Shown here in pieces: positions 8,909-17,010 of a stretch of 64,000 nt of DNA; positions within the stretch are counted from its first letter, which is position 1; every line of letters starts with the position of its first letter. Source of the DNA: Rhizobium mesosinicum. GTDB taxonomy: Bacteria; Pseudomonadota; Alphaproteobacteria; Rhizobiales; Rhizobiaceae. The stretch spans positions 434,001 to 498,000 of the forward strand of contig NZ_JAEUAK010000004.1 of the NCBI RefSeq assembly GCF_019511345.1, written 5' to 3'. Position numbers and translations under genes: made by a program. The notes beneath the pieces are model-generated. The model saw nothing but the letters and a program-made list of their open reading frames with translations. It was not told where the DNA came from and ran no database searches.

Positions 8909-9496
8909 ATGACAAAAATCCTGATCGTGCCGGGTCTGTTCGGTTCCGACGAGGGGCATTGGCAGCACTATTGGCTTGATGATGTGCCACAGAGCCGGAT
9001 GGTCTGCCAAGACGACTGGAACCATGCTCGTCTGGACCGCTGGATGGAGCGGCTGGAACAGGCGCTGATGGAGGCGGGGGAAGCTTATGTCGTTGCCCAT
9101 AGCCTCGGCTGCATTCTGACGGCGAGGCTCGCTGACCGGCCAATGGCCCGGCGGGTCAAGGGAGCGCTTCTGGTCGCCCCTTGCGATTTGCCGGCCACGG
9201 AAAGGCTGCATCCCGGTTCGCTCGCTTTCGGCCCAATGCCGACAAACCCGCTTCCCTTTCCGAGCCTCACCGTTGGCAGCCTCGACGACAAGTACATGTC
9301 GCTCGACCGTTTGAGCTTCTACACCCGCCTCTGGAAAACCGAAGTTCGCAATATCGGCCTCGCAGGCCATATCAATATCGCCAGCGGTTTCGGCCGGTGG
9401 ACCGGCGGCTACTCGCTGTTCGATGCGGTCAAAGGCAAGGCGAAGGCAAAGAGACCGCAAATATCCACGCTTGCCGCTACTGCCGCATCAGCGTGA
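8909..9496 (+). CDS. RBBP9/YdeN-family serine hydrolase
   Basis: A 195-residue alpha/beta hydrolase of the RBBP9/YdeN group (formerly DUF1234-like). The nucleophile is the serine in VAHSLGC near residue 61, and the late histidine is in GLAGHINIASG near 152. Early VPGLFGSDEGHWQ is the oxyanion-hole strand typical of the family. The ATG at 8909 has an AGGAG site; the frame upstream of it is not conserved. Natural substrate unknown. The C-terminal Lys/Ala tail is extra. It is followed, 87 bp on, by ogt on the same strand. Confidence 0.82.
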   Translation: MTKILIVPGLFGSDEGHWQHYWLDDVPQSRMVCQDDWNHARLDRWMERLEQALMEAGEAYVVAHSLGCILTARLADRPMARRVKGALLVAPCDLPATERLHPGSLAFGPMPTNPLPFPSLTVGSLDDKYMSLDRLSFYTRLWKTEVRNIGLAGHINIASGFGRWTGGYSLFDAVKGKAKAKRPQISTLAATAASA

Positions 9497-9583
9497 CGCC
9501 TTATCTGGGCATGCGCAAGAAACGGGTTGAACTTAAGCTTCCGCGGTACGATTCTAATAGCCAACGGAATGCGAGGTTTCACG

Positions 9584-10147
9584 ATGGCCCGGAAAGTTCA
9601 TCAATACCTGATCTTCGAAACCGCCGGCGGCTTTTGCGGCATTGCCTGGAGCGATGCCGGCGTGACGCGGTTCCAGTTGCCGACGAAGAGCGCCGATTCG
9701 ACGGAACGCTTGTTGCTGCGCCGTTTGCCGGCCGCAGAACCAGGCACGCCGACGCCGCAAATTCTGGAAGCGGTTGCTGCGGTAAAGCGCTACTTCGAAG
9801 GCGAGGAAGTCGACTTCTCCGGCGTGGCCGTCGATCTTGACGGCCAGGACGCATTTTTCCGCGATATCTATGCTGCCGCGCGCCGCGTCAGTTGGGGTCG
9901 CACGACGACCTACGGCACGCTGGCGAAGGAGCTTGGAGCAGGGCCGGAAGCCGCACGCGACGTCGGCCAGGCAATGGCGAAGAACCCTGTCGCGCTCATC
10001 ATTCCCTGCCATCGCGTACTGGCCGCAGGCGGCAAGATCGGCGGCTTTTCGGCGCCCGGCGGTTCGACCTCCAAGCTTCGCATGCTGGAGCTCGAAGGCG
10101 TGCATGTCGGCCCGCCGCCGCCTACCCAGCAATCCCTCGATTTTTGA
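9584..10147 (+). CDS. ogt: Methylated-DNA-[protein]-cysteine S-methyltransferase
   Basis: A 187-residue suicide DNA-repair protein that transfers methyl groups from O6-methylguanine to its own cysteine. The active site IPCHRV places the acceptor at Cys142, and the DNA-binding helix-turn-helix with the arginine finger precedes it (RTTTYGTLAKEL). The N-terminal domain has the usual ribonuclease-like fold length. I chose the ATG at 9584, with GCGAGG seven bases upstream, over an earlier ATG at 9569. The downstream ridA gene is 75 bp away, separated by an inverted repeat that may terminate ogt transcripts. Confidence 0.92.
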   Translation: MARKVHQYLIFETAGGFCGIAWSDAGVTRFQLPTKSADSTERLLLRRLPAAEPGTPTPQILEAVAAVKRYFEGEEVDFSGVAVDLDGQDAFFRDIYAAARRVSWGRTTTYGTLAKELGAGPEAARDVGQAMAKNPVALIIPCHRVLAAGGKIGGFSAPGGSTSKLRMLELEGVHVGPPPPTQQSLDF

Positions 10148-10168
10148 GAGCGCACCACAAGCAAGTGC

Positions 10169-10221
10169 TTGGAATGTGCAGAAAAACCTCGCTATAAAAC
10201 TCTGTCTGTAGCGAGGTTTTT
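10169..10221 (+). promoter_or_regulatory. Inverted repeat with nested promoter ahead of ridA
   Basis: A perfect 13-base inverted repeat: AAAAACCTCGCTA at 10182-10194 and its complement at 10209-10221, loop 14. The right arm contains the ridA ribosome site (GAGG at 10213-10216) and ends in five T. A candidate promoter, TTGGAA (10169-10174) and TATAAA (10193-10198) spaced by 18, would start transcription after the left arm. Thus only read-through RNA from ogt could form the hairpin. Structure is seen; regulation is inferred. Confidence 0.5.
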
Positions 10222-10222
10222 C

Positions 10223-10612
10223 ATGAAGAAGATTTTCAACCCGCCGTCTGTCCGCCGCCCCTTCGGAAATTACAATCACGGCCTTCTCGTGCCGCCGGGC
10301 GCGTCCTTGCTTGTCACGTCAGGTCAGCTCGGCATCGGCCTCGACGAAGAGATTCCAGAGGATGTGACGGCCCAGGCCGAGCTCTGCTTCGAGGCAATCA
10401 GGGCGATTCTCGACGAGGCCGAGATGAGCTTTGCCGATGTCATCCGCATTTCCGGCTTCGTGACGAAACGGGAAGATTTTCCGGCCTATATGGCGGTGCG
10501 CGACCGCTTCACGCTCGACCCGAAACCTGTCTCGACCCTCATCGTCATCAACGGCTTTACCCGGCCGGAATTTCTGGTCGAGGTGGAAGTAACGGCCGCG
10601 AAGGTTTTCTAA
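10223..10612 (+). CDS. RidA/YjgF-family protein
   Basis: A 129-residue Rid protein. Members of the RidA clade hydrolyse reactive enamine/imine intermediates to ketones and ammonia. Visible are the N-terminal NYNHG segment, SGQLGI, and a C-terminal VSTLIVINGF stretch. The catalytic arginine usually found near the end of the RidA subfamily is not clearly placed, since the C-terminal motif reads FTRPEFLVEVE, so a different Rid subgroup is likely. The ATG at 10223 has GAGG six bases upstream, inside a hairpin. No neighbours suggest a pathway. Confidence 0.8.
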   Translation: MKKIFNPPSVRRPFGNYNHGLLVPPGASLLVTSGQLGIGLDEEIPEDVTAQAELCFEAIRAILDEAEMSFADVIRISGFVTKREDFPAYMAVRDRFTLDPKPVSTLIVINGFTRPEFLVEVEVTAAKVF

Positions 10613-10775
10613 GGTTCGATCGCAAGCTCCGCGCGATTACGACCGCGCAACTCAGCCGCGTAGCAGTTCGCATGAAAGCCGCTTCCTAAAGTGTCGCATC
10701 CTTCAGATTCGCTTGGGGCGCTTCAGGCGCTTGTTTCGCATGTCGCGCAAACCCGCTGCACATTCTTGCGCGGCT

Positions 10776-11357
10776 TTAGAAGCGCTCCATTGCGCTCTTC
10801 ACCTTGGCAAGAAACGCTGCCCGCGTATCCGGGGTGCAATTGTTCATGTCGTAATGGGCGAGAAAGGTGACCGGCCTGAACGGGTCAATCTGCGCCCGCA
10901 GAACCCGTTTGACGATCTTCTTCGGCGGATTGCCGGCAACGAAGGCGCGGAAAGGTGTCGCGCCATAGGTGAGCACCGCGCCAAGCTTCTTGATATGCCT
11001 CAAGCGGGATTCGACCTTGCCGTCCACGAGCGCGAAGGAAACGCCGGGAAGCCAGACCCTGTCGAAATAACCTTTCAGGATCGCCGGGAAACCGAAATTC
11101 CAAACCGGTGTGCAGATGACCAGCGCCTCGGCCTGCTTCAGCCTCTCGACATAGGGTTTCACCAGCGAGGTATTGTCGGGATAGTCATGATAGACGAGCC
11201 GGTCGTGTTTCGACAGGACGGGGTCGAAATTCTCCGCATAGAGATCGCACGCATCCACCTCATGCCCGGCTTTAGCGAGGCTCTCCAGCGTCTGTCTGTA
11301 GAGCGCCTTGCCGTAGCTTTCCTCGACCGGGTGCGAGTGGAGGACGAGAACCCTCAT
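10776..11357 (-). CDS. NAD(P)H:quinone oxidoreductase-like flavoprotein
   Basis: A 193-residue flavodoxin-fold (Flavodoxin_2) protein like NQO/KefF/MdaB quinone reductases. It opens with MRVLVLHSHPVEESYGKAL, the FMN/FAD phosphate-binding strand, and carries the substrate-side loop TPVWNFGFPAILKGYFDRV near 85-103, typical of the family. Its ATG overlaps the stop of the upstream FAD oxidoreductase by four bases (ATGA), so the two are translationally coupled. It is the last gene of the deaminase/ABC operon and may recycle electrons or reduce a quinone-like product; that role is inference. Confidence 0.82.
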   Translation of the reverse strand: MRVLVLHSHPVEESYGKALYRQTLESLAKAGHEVDACDLYAENFDPVLSKHDRLVYHDYPDNTSLVKPYVERLKQAEALVICTPVWNFGFPAILKGYFDRVWLPGVSFALVDGKVESRLRHIKKLGAVLTYGATPFRAFVAGNPPKKIVKRVLRAQIDPFRPVTFLAHYDMNNCTPDTRAAFLAKVKSAMERF

Positions 11358-12763
11358 GAAGCCTCCATGACGGCGGCAAGGCCCGGAAAGAGATAGTTCT
11401 TGCCGGCATTGAAATCGAAGTTGGGATTTTCCCAGGCGATCATCTTGCCGGGATTGAGCAGCCCCTTCGGATCGGTCTCATGCTTGAAGGCAAGCTGCAC
11501 TTTGTCGGTGCGCTTCATGCCGCCTTCTTCCAACGTATAGCGGTGCGGGTTGAAGATCGGGCAGCCGTGGTCCTGATGGATCCTGATGATCTCTTCCAGC
11601 CGCTCCTCTGTCGTGTAGCGTACCAGCGGCAGCCCCGAGCACTGGATCTGCCCGTCGAACTTGATGAATTCGAGATGACCCGGCACCTCATCGCCGAAAA
11701 TCTCCACCATCTTCTGCACCTTGGCGACATGGTCCGGCCCAGGATACTGCACCTGCAGATAGGTGAAATTGGGATCGACCTTGAGCGCACGCAGCGTCGT
11801 ATGGTTCCAGGCAAGCTCGTAGGCATGCGGAATGCCGCGCATGCTTTCGACCTTGTCGGACCGGAACGTGATCTCGCCTTTCTGCGCAGCCGTAAAGGCC
11901 AGGAAGGCATCCATGGAATGCGGAGCGATCATCAGCACGACGATCGACTGGCCCTGGCGGATGTAAGGCTTATGGCGGGTGAAATAGTCATGCGGGATGG
12001 GGGCCGCGATCGGCGCAATTTCCTTGACGAGAATGCCGTTGCACTTCGCCAGCGCATCGGAAAAGCGCACCGCATCCATGAAGTCATCGTAGCCGACCAG
12101 CACATCCACCCAGTCATAGGCGGGTGCCAGCGGCATCTCGATTTCCGTGATGATGCCGTTGGTGCCGTAGGCGTGGCTGACTTTCTGCAGGTCCCAGCCG
12201 GTGAGGTCGAGCACACGCGGCTCTGCTTCCATGGTCACGACCCGCAGGCGCAGGATATTGCCGAGATCGCGCAACCCGCCCCAGGTGATCGAGCCGACAC
12301 CGCCAGAGCCGCCGGCAATGAAGCCGCCGACCGTCGCCGTCTGGGCGGTCGAGGGATGGAAGCGCAGTTCCTGGCCGGAGTGCGCCTTGGTTTGCTTGTC
12401 GAGCTGAGCAATCACGATGCCGGGTTCGCAGATGACACGGCCCGGATGGATTTCCTTGATCTTGTCCATGGCCGCCAGATTGAGCACGATGCCGCCTGAC
12501 AGAGGCATGGCCTGGCCGTAATTGCCGGTGCCGGCACCGCGCGGGGTGACGGGCACGCCGTGGGCGAAGGCGACTTTCAGCGTCTGGATGACTTCGGCCT
12601 CGTTCTTCGGCGTGACGATGAGATCGGCCGTCACGTTGTCGAGCTGCGCCTTGAGGATCGGCGAATACCAGTAGAAATCCCGGCTCTTTTGGCGAACGAG
12701 CGCCGGATTGTCTTCGATGGCAATGCCTTCGAGTTCTTTTTTGATCTTCTGATAATCGGCCAT
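11354..12763 (-). CDS. FAD-binding oxidoreductase (GlcD/VAO type)
   Basis: A 469-residue flavoprotein of the VAO/PCMH fold. The FAD-binding half contains TPKNEAEVIQTLKVA and PRGAGTGNYGQAMPLSGG (about residues 50-100), then a GGFIAGGSGGVGSITWG pyrophosphate loop. The C-terminal half ends NPGKMIAWENP, as in GlcD-type oxidases of 2-hydroxyacids. No GlcE or GlcF partner is present, so glycolate oxidase itself is unlikely. The start is the ATG at 12763, one base after the stop of the deaminase gene, with GGAG upstream. Within the operon it probably oxidises a product of the amidohydrolase; substrate unknown. Confidence 0.82.
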   Translation of the reverse strand: MADYQKIKKELEGIAIEDNPALVRQKSRDFYWYSPILKAQLDNVTADLIVTPKNEAEVIQTLKVAFAHGVPVTPRGAGTGNYGQAMPLSGGIVLNLAAMDKIKEIHPGRVICEPGIVIAQLDKQTKAHSGQELRFHPSTAQTATVGGFIAGGSGGVGSITWGGLRDLGNILRLRVVTMEAEPRVLDLTGWDLQKVSHAYGTNGIITEIEMPLAPAYDWVDVLVGYDDFMDAVRFSDALAKCNGILVKEIAPIAAPIPHDYFTRHKPYIRQGQSIVVLMIAPHSMDAFLAFTAAQKGEITFRSDKVESMRGIPHAYELAWNHTTLRALKVDPNFTYLQVQYPGPDHVAKVQKMVEIFGDEVPGHLEFIKFDGQIQCSGLPLVRYTTEERLEEIIRIHQDHGCPIFNPHRYTLEEGGMKRTDKVQLAFKHETDPKGLLNPGKMIAWENPNFDFNAGKNYLFPGLAAVMEAS

Positions 12764-12764
12764 G

Positions 12765-14075
12765 TCAGGCTCCAACGACGCTATCGAGTTCACGGTAATC
12801 CGGCAGGCTGCGGTCGATCACCTTGCCGCGGCGAAGCACGACGCGGTCAGACTGCGGACGGGATAGGAATTCGCTCCAGCGCCTTGCGCTGAAGAGCACG
12901 AGATCGGCGGGGTTGCCGACGGCAATGCGGCTCGTCTGCGGCCTGCCGGCGATCCTGGCCGGTGACGTGGTGACGATACGCGCTGCGCTATCGAGCGGAT
13001 GATCAAGATGCAGGATGCGCACCGCCTCGCGAAACACTTCCACCGGATCGAGATCGCCATAGGCATAAAAGGGATCGCGCGTATTGTCGGAGGCGACAGC
13101 CGTCTCGACGCCGGCAGCCGCCAGTTCCTTGAAGAGCGTGACACCGCGCCAGCGCGGCGTGCGGCCGGAGTAGCGGTCCTGCAGATACATATTGCACATC
13201 GGCAGCGAAATGATCGAGACCCCCGCCTTGTGAACCAGCTCCACCGTCCGCTGCGCCGTATCGTCATCCTGCCGGGCAAGCGAGCAGCAATGACCTGCCG
13301 TCACCTTGCCATCGAACCGGTTGCGCAGGACGGCCTCGGCGATCGCCTTCAATGTCTCGGCGCCCGGATCGTCGGTCTCGTCGACATGCAGATCGACATC
13401 GAGTCCGTTCTCCGCTGCCGCGCGCAGAAGCGTATCGAGCTGCCAGTCCAGCAATGGTCCCATCTTGGTGACACCGCCGAGCAGGCCACCCTTGTCTTTG
13501 ACGACCGCGACGAGATCAGCGAAAAAGGCTTCATCGACCATATTGTCGAGCGGGAAAAGGGCAACCGCTTGCAGGGCGATCTTGTCCTTCCATTCGTCGC
13601 GTATTTCGGCAAAGACCTCAAAGGAAATACGGTGTTGCGGGGCAAGCGAGTCCAGATGCGTGCGGATCAGCCCGGTGCCATGCGCATAGGCCGAACGTAG
13701 CGAGAATTCCATGCGCTTGCGCACATCGGCTGCCGACCAGTTTGCCTCCCGGTCCTTGCCAACGGCTTCCAGTGCCCCCATGAAAGTTCCATCCGGATTT
13801 GGTTTGCGCGGCCAGATATGGCCCTTGTCCAGATGCGTGTGGATATCGGCAAAGCAAGGCCAGACCATGCCCTCTTTCATATCGGATTTGGCGAACTCCG
13901 CCGGAGCCGTGCCCGGCGGCAGGATCGCTGCAATCAAGCCGTCTGCAATCACGATGTCAGCTTTGACGAGTCCCTCGGATGCTGCTGCCGCATAGCCTGT
14001 GGCAACGGCCGGAAGCGTCGCATTGGCAAGCACGAAGCGGCCCGCATTGGGAGGAGACATGAAAGAATAGGTCAT
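12765..14075 (-). CDS. Cytosine-deaminase-like amidohydrolase
   Basis: A 436-residue metal-dependent amidohydrolase of the CodA group. The metal and catalytic motifs are in order: HTHLDKGH at 79-86, LHVDETDDP near 220, TAGHCCSLA near 245, and SDNTRDPF near 314. These are hallmarks of cytosine/isocytosine/creatinine-type deaminases rather than dihydroorotases. The ATG at 14075 overlaps the permease stop by one base (TGATG). Genetic coupling to an importer suggests the imported compound is an aminopyrimidine or a similar cyclic amidine or urea. Exact substrate unknown. Confidence 0.82.
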   Translation of the reverse strand: MTYSFMSPPNAGRFVLANATLPAVATGYAAAASEGLVKADIVIADGLIAAILPPGTAPAEFAKSDMKEGMVWPCFADIHTHLDKGHIWPRKPNPDGTFMGALEAVGKDREANWSAADVRKRMEFSLRSAYAHGTGLIRTHLDSLAPQHRISFEVFAEIRDEWKDKIALQAVALFPLDNMVDEAFFADLVAVVKDKGGLLGGVTKMGPLLDWQLDTLLRAAAENGLDVDLHVDETDDPGAETLKAIAEAVLRNRFDGKVTAGHCCSLARQDDDTAQRTVELVHKAGVSIISLPMCNMYLQDRYSGRTPRWRGVTLFKELAAAGVETAVASDNTRDPFYAYGDLDPVEVFREAVRILHLDHPLDSAARIVTTSPARIAGRPQTSRIAVGNPADLVLFSARRWSEFLSRPQSDRVVLRRGKVIDRSLPDYRELDSVVGA

Positions 14076-14920
14076 CAATTTTCCCGCTTCAGGCTGCTCT
14101 CGTGCCAGCGATGCAGGCTGAGCCATGAAATGAAGGAGGTAATGGCAAAGATCGCGACCCCGAGCATGGAGAGCATGAACAGCGCGGCAAAAAGGCGGGG
14201 AATGTTCATGCGATATTGCGCTTCGAGGAGCCGGAAGGCGAGGCCGGAGCCCGCACCCGCCGAACCGGCCGCAAACTCGGCCACAACCGCCGCAATCAGA
14301 GCCAGCCCGCCGCCGATGCGAAGCCCGGTCATGAAATAGGGCTGGGCTGCGGGCAGCTTCAGATAAAGCAGCGTTTGCCAGCGCGAGGCGCCGTAGAGCT
14401 CGAAGAGATTGATGAGGTTGTGATCGACGCTCTTCAATCCCTGCACCATGTTCGACAGGATGGGAAAGAAGGCGACGAGAAAGGCGCAGATCAGCAGCGC
14501 CACCTGCGTGGACGGCGCGTAGATCAGGATCAGCGGCGAGATCGCCACGATCGGCGTGACCTGCAGGATGACGGCAAGCGGATAGAAGGCGATCTCGATC
14601 CAGCGCGACTGCACCAGGAAGATCGCAAAACCCACGCCGCCGATCAGCGCAAGCGCCAGCGACATGAAGGTGATCTTGGTCGTAACCCAGAGCGCCGGCG
14701 AAAGCGTGCCCCAATCGCTGACAAACGCTCCGGCAACCGCAAGCGGGCTCGGAAGGATATAGGGCGGCACGCCCGAAACCCTGACATAGATCGCCCAGAA
14801 CGCAATCAGCACGATGATGGCGAGAAAAGGCACGCTAATGCGGAGCGCCAGATCCCGGCGCTTCGCATTGAGCGGATTGGGCATGGCCGGCACGGAGTTT
14901 TCGACTGTCTCGATGCTCAT
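14075..14920 (-). CDS. ABC transporter permease (SsuC/TauC/ThiX type)
   Basis: A 281-residue inner-membrane permease with about six helices. The EAA-like cytoplasmic loop (ELYGASRWQTLLYLKLPAAQPYF near residues 173-194) contacts the ATPase. It belongs to the BPD_transp_1 permeases of nitrate/sulfonate/taurine/pyrimidine importers. Its ATG overlaps the stop of the ATPase gene by one base, and its own stop overlaps the deaminase start by one base. That makes a tightly coupled translational unit. Confidence 0.88.
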   Translation of the reverse strand: MSIETVENSVPAMPNPLNAKRRDLALRISVPFLAIIVLIAFWAIYVRVSGVPPYILPSPLAVAGAFVSDWGTLSPALWVTTKITFMSLALALIGGVGFAIFLVQSRWIEIAFYPLAVILQVTPIVAISPLILIYAPSTQVALLICAFLVAFFPILSNMVQGLKSVDHNLINLFELYGASRWQTLLYLKLPAAQPYFMTGLRIGGGLALIAAVVAEFAAGSAGAGSGLAFRLLEAQYRMNIPRLFAALFMLSMLGVAIFAITSFISWLSLHRWHESSLKREN

Positions 14921-15744
14921 CAGTCTTCCTTTGCCGCGTTGATCGCGCCAATCAGCGAATAGGAAACGGTCTCGCAGGCCTGCCGGTATTCCTCGGAAGT
15001 TCGATAGTGCGCGTCACGATCGATGCTCGTGGTTAGCGGGATATCGGCATGGACGCGGCCCGGCCGCGCCTTCATCACCACGATCCGATTGGAGAGGTAC
15101 GCAGACTCAAAGACGGAATGCGTGACGAAAATCACCGTGATGCCGGTCGCCTTCCACAATCGCAAAACGTCGTCATTGAGCTTTTGGCGGGTGATCTCGT
15201 CGAGCGCCGCGAAGGGCTCGTCCATCAACAAGAGCTTCGGCTTGGTCACCAGCGCGCGGGCGATCGAAACACGCATTTTCATGCCGCCGGAGAGCTCGCG
15301 CGGATAGGCATTGGCGAAATCCTGCAGGCCGACGGTCGCCAGCACTTCCATGATCCGTCCGCTGGCCTCCGCCTTGGAAACGTCACGCAATTTGAGCGGC
15401 AGGTAGACATTGCCGAAGACCGTCTTCCAGGGCATCAGCGTCGGCTCCTGGAAAACGAAGCCGATATCGCCTTCCGGCAGGCCCTTCGAATTGATGCGCG
15501 AACTCGGCCAGTCGATTTTGCCGGACGTCGCGCCGCCAAGACCCGCGATGATGCGCAGTGCGGTGGATTTGCCGCAGCCGGAAGGGCCGAGGAGGCTGAT
15601 GAACTCGCCGCTTTCGACCGTCAGCGACATGCCCGAAAGCGCGATCGTGCCGCTGGAAAAGACCTTCGAGACCGACTGCATGACGACCAGCGGCCGCTTG
15701 CGTGTCTCCTTCGAGGGCGCCGCTCTGGTTTCGGCTAGGGACAT
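14920..15744 (-). CDS. ABC transporter ATP-binding protein (SsuB/TauB/ThiZ type)
   Basis: A 274-residue ATPase. Walker A is GPSGCGKST at 53-61, the signature is LSGGMKMRVSIARAL near 150, Walker B is LLLMDEPFAALDE, and the switch histidine is in FVTHS. It energises import with the adjacent permease and periplasmic binding protein. The ATG at 15744 is 66 bp downstream of the binding-protein gene, so all three belong to one operon starting upstream of 16827. Confidence 0.9.
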   Translation of the reverse strand: MSLAETRAAPSKETRKRPLVVMQSVSKVFSSGTIALSGMSLTVESGEFISLLGPSGCGKSTALRIIAGLGGATSGKIDWPSSRINSKGLPEGDIGFVFQEPTLMPWKTVFGNVYLPLKLRDVSKAEASGRIMEVLATVGLQDFANAYPRELSGGMKMRVSIARALVTKPKLLLMDEPFAALDEITRQKLNDDVLRLWKATGITVIFVTHSVFESAYLSNRIVVMKARPGRVHADIPLTTSIDRDAHYRTSEEYRQACETVSYSLIGAINAAKED

Positions 15745-15810
15745 TCTCTCGCTCTTTTATCGAAGGGATGCGGCCCGCCGCCGTCAAGCGACGGGCCTGC
15801 CCTGGGAGGC

Positions 15811-16827
15811 TTATTTCTTCAGCGATGCGCCGACGTTCTTGCAGACGAATTTCGTCGTGAAGGCCTTGGTGTAGTCGGTCTCAGCCTTGACGACCTTGAT
15901 CGCTACCATCTCGTCGAAGAATTTCTTGTAGTGAGCGTCGGTGATGCAGCCGATGCCTTTGTCCAGGCCTTCACCGGATTCGACAATTCCGTATTCCTTC
16001 ATCTTGGCGATAGAATAAGCGATCTGGCCATCCGTCATTTCCGGATTGTCCTTCTTGATCAGCGCATTGGCCTTGCTGTTGTCGCCGTAGAGATAGTTGT
16101 ACCAGCCTTCGATCGAGGCATCGACGAAGCGCTGCACGACGTCAGGCTTTGTATCGATCATCTGCTGCGTCGTGGTGATCATCGTCGAATAGGGCGAGTA
16201 ACCGTTATCGGCGAGCAGGAAGACCTTTGGCTCCCAGCCGGTCTGCTTCTGGATTTCATAGGGCTCCGAAGTCAGATAGCCCTGCTGGGCCGATTGCTTG
16301 TCGGCAAGGAAAGGACCCGGGTTGAAGTTGTAGGGCTTGTACTGCTCGTCCTTGAAGCCCTTAAAATTCGCCTTCATCCATTCGAAATAGGTGAGGTAGC
16401 CATCCTTGCTGAGGAACAGGGTCTTCAGCTTGGCGAGATCCTCGAACTTGTCGATGCCGGCATCGGGATGAGCGATCAGGATCTGCGGATCCTTCTGGAA
16501 AATCGCTGCGACATCGACGAGCGGAATGCCTTGCTCTACGGCCGAGAGTTCACCCTGCGGTCCACCCATGTAGAAATCGATCTTGCCAGAGATCAGCAGC
16601 GCGTTGTTGGCGGCATTCGGGCCACCCTGAACGATGGAAACGTCGAGCCCGTATTTGGCATAGGTGCCGTCGGCCACGGCCTGATAGAAGCCGCCGTGCT
16701 CGGCCTGCGCCAGCCAGTTGGTACCATAGCTGACCTTATCGAGCGCATAGCCGGGCACGCTGGCGGCAAACATGCCGCCAAGTCCAAGAACCGCAGAAAA
16801 TATGGATGTCTTCAATCTGTTGGACAT
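15811..16827 (-). CDS. Periplasmic binding protein, THI5/NMT1-like
   Basis: A 338-residue substrate-binding protein with a Sec signal peptide (cleavage after about residue 28, PGYA-LDK). The mature N-terminus reads GTNWLAQAEHGGFYQAVADG, followed by YAKYGLDVSI. This is the motif of NMT1/THI5-type proteins such as ThiY, which bind pyrimidines, and of related nitrate/sulfonate binders. Cysteines near residues 300 and 330 may form a disulfide. It is the first gene of the operon and is divergent from the LysR gene. A pyrimidine-like ligand is inferred. Confidence 0.85.
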   Translation of the reverse strand: MSNRLKTSIFSAVLGLGGMFAASVPGYALDKVSYGTNWLAQAEHGGFYQAVADGTYAKYGLDVSIVQGGPNAANNALLISGKIDFYMGGPQGELSAVEQGIPLVDVAAIFQKDPQILIAHPDAGIDKFEDLAKLKTLFLSKDGYLTYFEWMKANFKGFKDEQYKPYNFNPGPFLADKQSAQQGYLTSEPYEIQKQTGWEPKVFLLADNGYSPYSTMITTTQQMIDTKPDVVQRFVDASIEGWYNYLYGDNSKANALIKKDNPEMTDGQIAYSIAKMKEYGIVESGEGLDKGIGCITDAHYKKFFDEMVAIKVVKAETDYTKAFTTKFVCKNVGASLKK

Positions 16828-16933
16828 GGCGGCGTTCCCCTTCTGGTGCCCTGGAGGCTCGTTTTCGGCTTCCGATTTTTTTCATTTGAGCGATTGCTTC
16901 GCTCTTTGAAAAGCAGCAAAATTCGTGCGCAGT

Positions 16934-16950
16934 GATGCCTTTTTGGCATC
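16934..16950. promoter_or_regulatory. Candidate LysR-type operator (T-N11-A)
   Basis: Inverted repeat GATGCC-TTTTT-GGCATC. T16936 and A16948 are separated by exactly 11 bases, matching the LysR-type T-N11-A box. Its centre is about 69 bp upstream of the LysR start and about 115 bp upstream of the binding-protein start, in the only gap between the divergent genes. Function is inferred from motif and position. Confidence 0.6.
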
Positions 16951-17010
16951 TCACCAGTCGTCTGTGCCTAAACCGGGCGCTGTGCTTAAAAATGGTGCAA
17001 TGAGGTTGCG

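Noticed and set aside
11354..12763. Glycolate oxidase subunit GlcD
   Set aside because: Only the general VAO/GlcD fold is seen. No GlcE or GlcF genes are adjacent, and the neighbours point to nitrogen-heterocycle breakdown.
16828..16933. Thiamine pyrophosphate riboswitch upstream of the THI5-like binding protein
   Set aside because: The CTGAGA and GGATAATGCCAGC-type THI-box elements are missing on the minus strand, which also weakens a thiamine assignment for the importer.
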